16,870 nt of DNA from an uncultured Clostridia bacterium (lineage in GTDB: Bacteria; Bacillota; Clostridia; Christensenellales; CASEPJ01), in contig CASEPJ010000012.1 of NCBI GenBank assembly GCA_949289715.1, positions 1 to 16,870 on the forward strand. Reading direction: 5' to 3'. This document shows positions 14,782 to 16,870 of this stretch, piece after piece. A program made the position numbers and the translations under genes. Below the pieces are notes generated by a model. That model did not search any database, was not told the DNA's origin, and worked only from the letters and a program-made list of their open reading frames with translations. How positions within the stretch are numbered: the first letter of the stretch is position 1; every line of letters begins with the position of its first letter.

Positions 14782-16801
14782 TTTCATCACCATAAAATAT
14801 TTTATTAAGTTTTATTATTTCTTTAGACAAGGCATAATCTTCATCTTTTATATCACCATATAAAAGATAATCCATATTAGAGTCTAAAACAAGTTTTAAA
14901 ATTTCTTTTTTGCTTTCTAAGTCTAAATTTTCAAATTCTTTATCTTTTAAAATTTCATTTATATCTACTCTATAATCTAAAAAAGCTTTGGTTTTTAACT
15001 CTTGATAAATATTATCTAGTTCTTTTTCATCATTTAAATTTTGTATTTTTTCTTTATAAATTGCATTAAGTGGCATAAGCTCAGCATAAACAAAATTTCC
15101 ACCACCTTGCCAATTTATTGCTTTGCTGATACCACCTTGCTCACCTTCTATGACTTTTTTGAGTCTTTCTTTTGTGATAGTTTCTATATAATCCATTTGT
15201 TCTATGCCTATCCATTTGCGTTTCATTTTATGAGCAACGGCTAGAGTAGTGCCACTTCCCGCAAAAAAATCCATTACTATGTCGTTTTCATTTGTAGAAA
15301 TTTCTATAATTCTTTGAAGTAAAGCTTCGGGTTTTTTTGCATTGCTAAATTGAGTATCCCCTTCTTTTGTTAAATTTGTCATTGCGAAAGCAAAATCCCA
15401 TAAAGTTCCAGCTAATTCTTTTTTAAAAATTTGCTTATCTTTAATTTCTATAACATCTTTTAGCCATGCGAATAAATTTAATTTTTCTCCATTATAAAAT
15501 TGCTCGTATACAACACCTTTATTTCTTCCACTTTTTGGGGTATATTCTATAGATATAAGATAAGGACTTAAATTTAATTCTTTTAATTTTTCAAGAACTC
15601 TCACTCTAATTGAACTTTGTGGCATCGTGGTTCTAAAAATTTTATTTACATAATGATAAAAAATTTCTTTCTCATTCATTTTAAAATCTTTTATCATTTG
15701 TCCTATGGATTTTATATCATAATTAATTCTTTCAAAAATTTTAATTTCATTGCCATCACCATCAAGTGTTGTAGCTATTAACTTTTTTTCACCGCCATTG
15801 AGTAGAGCCGAAGTATATTTCCAACTAATATTATTTTCTTTGCAAAAACTTATATGAGAATACAATTCTCTAGAATCATATACAGATTTAAATTGTTCTA
15901 ATTTTTCATAACTTTTACCATAAATTAAAATATACTCTATATTTTTCTTAAATCTTTTATCTTCTCCTCCTCCACTTGCTCCTGCAATATTTTTTAATTT
16001 AACAGCTATACTATTTACAAAATTATCTCTTCCAAAAATCTCATCCATAAGTACTTTTAAATATGCTTGTTCATTATCATCACATTGCACAAAAATCACA
16101 CCATCATCTCTTAAAAATTCCCTAGCAATTTCAAGGCGATTTTTCATAAAAGTAAGCCAAGTAGAGTGTTTAAATTTGTCATTATAACCAAAACTATCAT
16201 TACCCGTATTATAAGGTGGATCAATGTAGATTAATTTTATTTTATTTGCATAAAGCTTTTTTAAAGAATGTAACACTAGTAAATTATTGCCTTTTATGAG
16301 CAAATTTGGATTATTTTTTAAATATTCTTGTAAATTTTTTATTTCACCTATTAGTTCAAAATTCTGCAAAGCTTTTTTATCAAATAACACATCTATTTCA
16401 TCATGAGCTAGTATTTCATTGAAAAATATCTCTTGTGTTTTTTGCTCATCTTTACTTTGTCCGCCTTTTATAATGCCATCTTTAAAAGCAAAATTTAATA
16501 CTACTTCGTTATTTGTTTTTAAAAGAGATTTTGTTTTATTTGCAAGTCCTATTTTGTTAGCATAGCTTGTAAAGCTACCACTTAAATTTTTAAGATCTAA
16601 AAATGTTAAAAATTCATTTATTTTAAAAATCAAAACTTTTTTATTAAAAATAAAAAATCTATTTTTAAATTCTTCTTTATATTTACTTTCTTCTAAAAGA
16701 TAATTAAACAATCTTTCATCATAATTTTGTGCTAAATTTCTAACTTGTCCTAAAGTTTCAAAATGTTCTTCTAAATCTTGCAATAATTTATCTTTTAGCA
16801 T
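14774..16801 (-). CDS. Type III DNA methyltransferase (Mod), apparently full length
   Basis: The 675-residue protein is the modification and recognition subunit of a Type III restriction-modification system. Such enzymes transfer methyl from S-adenosylmethionine, usually to adenine N6. The catalytic motif DPPYNTG (194-200) precedes the SAM-binding motif FAGSGTT (513-519), the order of beta-class enzymes. The long stretch between them (about 260-470) would be the target-recognition domain. The N-terminal style ([20 protein letters not shown]... [10 protein letters not shown]) recalls Mod proteins of Campylobacter and Helicobacter. Length and both motifs suggest a working enzyme. Ser codons are almost all AGT, TCT or AGC, with one TCG among about 35, unlike the left-hand genes. 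A (GGA)3 run at the ASGGGED segment is in-frame and not a phase-variation tract. With its res partner broken it may act as a solitary methyltransferase. Confidence 0.9.
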   Translation of the reverse strand: MLKDKLLQDLEEHFETLGQVRNLAQNYDERLFNYLLEESKYKEEFKNRFFIFNKKVLIFKINEFLTFLDLKNLSGSFTSYANKIGLANKTKSLLKTNNEVVLNFAFKDGIIKGGQSKDEQKTQEIFFNEILAHDEIDVLFDKKALQNFELIGEIKNLQEYLKNNPNLLIKGNNLLVLHSLKKLYANKIKLIYIDPPYNTGNDSFGYNDKFKHSTWLTFMKNRLEIAREFLRDDGVIFVQCDDNEQAYLKVLMDEIFGRDNFVNSIAVKLKNIAGASGGGEDKRFKKNIEYILIYGKSYEKLEQFKSVYDSRELYSHISFCKENNISWKYTSALLNGGEKKLIATTLDGDGNEIKIFERINYDIKSIGQMIKDFKMNEKEIFYHYVNKIFRTTMPQSSIRVRVLEKLKELNLSPYLISIEYTPKSGRNKGVVYEQFYNGEKLNLFAWLKDVIEIKDKQIFKKELAGTLWDFAFAMTNLTKEGDTQFSNAKKPEALLQRIIEISTNENDIVMDFFAGSGTTLAVAHKMKRKWIGIEQMDYIETITKERLKKVIEGEQGGISKAINWQGGGNFVYAELMPLNAIYKEKIQNLNDEKELDNIYQELKTKAFLDYRVDINEILKDKEFENLDLESKKEILKLVLDSNMDYLLYGDIKDEDYALSKEIIKLNKIFYGDENV

Positions 16802-16835
16802 ATTTTAATCCTTGTAAAATTAAAAATTTTATTTT

Positions 16836-16865
16836 ATTATAATACTAGAAATTATATAAAATCAA
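16836..16865 (-). promoter_or_regulatory. Promoter of mod
   Basis: On the minus strand TTGATT (16865-16860) is followed after 18 bases by TATAAT (16841-16836), which is continued by AAAATAAAAT. The strong -10 with a weaker -35 in an AT-rich setting also fits the promoter style of Campylobacter-like bacteria. An AAGGAT ribosome site precedes the mod ATG at 16801. Confidence 0.6.
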
Positions 16866-16870
16866 ACAAA

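Noticed and set aside
15958..15985. Phase-variation repeat in mod
   Set aside because: The GGA triplet run is only three units and in-frame, encoding Gly-Gly-Gly. No long homopolymer or tetranucleotide tract is present.
1..16870. CRISPR array, tRNA, rRNA, insertion sequence or integrase
   Set aside because: No regularly spaced repeats, cloverleaf ends, transposase motifs or terminal inverted repeats were seen on either strand.

Overview
The window is AT-rich and carries two kinds of DNA. From the left edge to about 14.42 kb it looks like the chromosome of a low-GC Gram-positive bacterium, probably an anaerobic Clostridia-type Bacillota. The signs are GGAGG-type ribosome sites, consensus TTGACA-17-TATAAT promoters, a DivIVA-domain protein, a Bacillus-type Xpt, an M-box leader before mgtE and a NupNOPQ-like importer. 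From about 14.42 kb to the right edge, codon use and protein style change sharply to something like Campylobacter or Helicobacter (Ser mostly AGT/TCT/AGC, almost no TCG). Species-level identity cannot be read from the sequence alone.

Layout. (1) 1-171, minus: start of a gene that looks like ATP synthase F0 subunit a, with a strong promoter flanked by repeated AAAGATATG elements. (2) 622-1335, plus: xpt, xanthine phosphoribosyltransferase, with a near-consensus promoter and a structured leader that is not a recognisable purine riboswitch. (3) 1631-6815, plus: a four-gene BMP/NupNOPQ-type nucleoside ABC importer (lipoprotein, double ATPase, two permeases). Together with xpt this is a purine-salvage neighbourhood. 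(4) 7383-9314, minus: mgtE, a Mg2+ channel/transporter, preceded by an M-box (ykoK) riboswitch with a visible terminator and a plausible antiterminator. (5) 9687-10136, plus: a small secreted protein, perhaps YwmB-like. (6) 10305-13999, plus: one operon of lgt, a small four-helix membrane protein, pncB and a divIVA-like gene, with a consensus promoter at one end and a terminator hairpin at the other. (7) 14353-16865, minus: an apparently full-length Type III DNA methyltransferase (mod) followed by only the first part of its restriction helicase partner (res).

How the parts relate. The importer brings in purine nucleosides and Xpt returns xanthine to XMP; PncB similarly uses PRPP to salvage nicotinate for NAD. 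Lgt would lipidate the importer's binding lipoprotein, whose lipobox is visible. MgtE is controlled by Mg2+ through its leader.

The oddest place is near 14.42 kb. There the foreign-looking Res reading frame stops resembling Res and runs into about 22 acidic residues written in the codon style of the left part. This is either an integration or recombination scar or an assembly chimera, and the sequence alone cannot decide. The most interesting possibly undescribed element is the xpt leader, which contains three mutually exclusive pairing segments, one of them beside the ribosome site. I found no CRISPR array, tRNA, rRNA, insertion sequence or convincing new multi-gene defence system.
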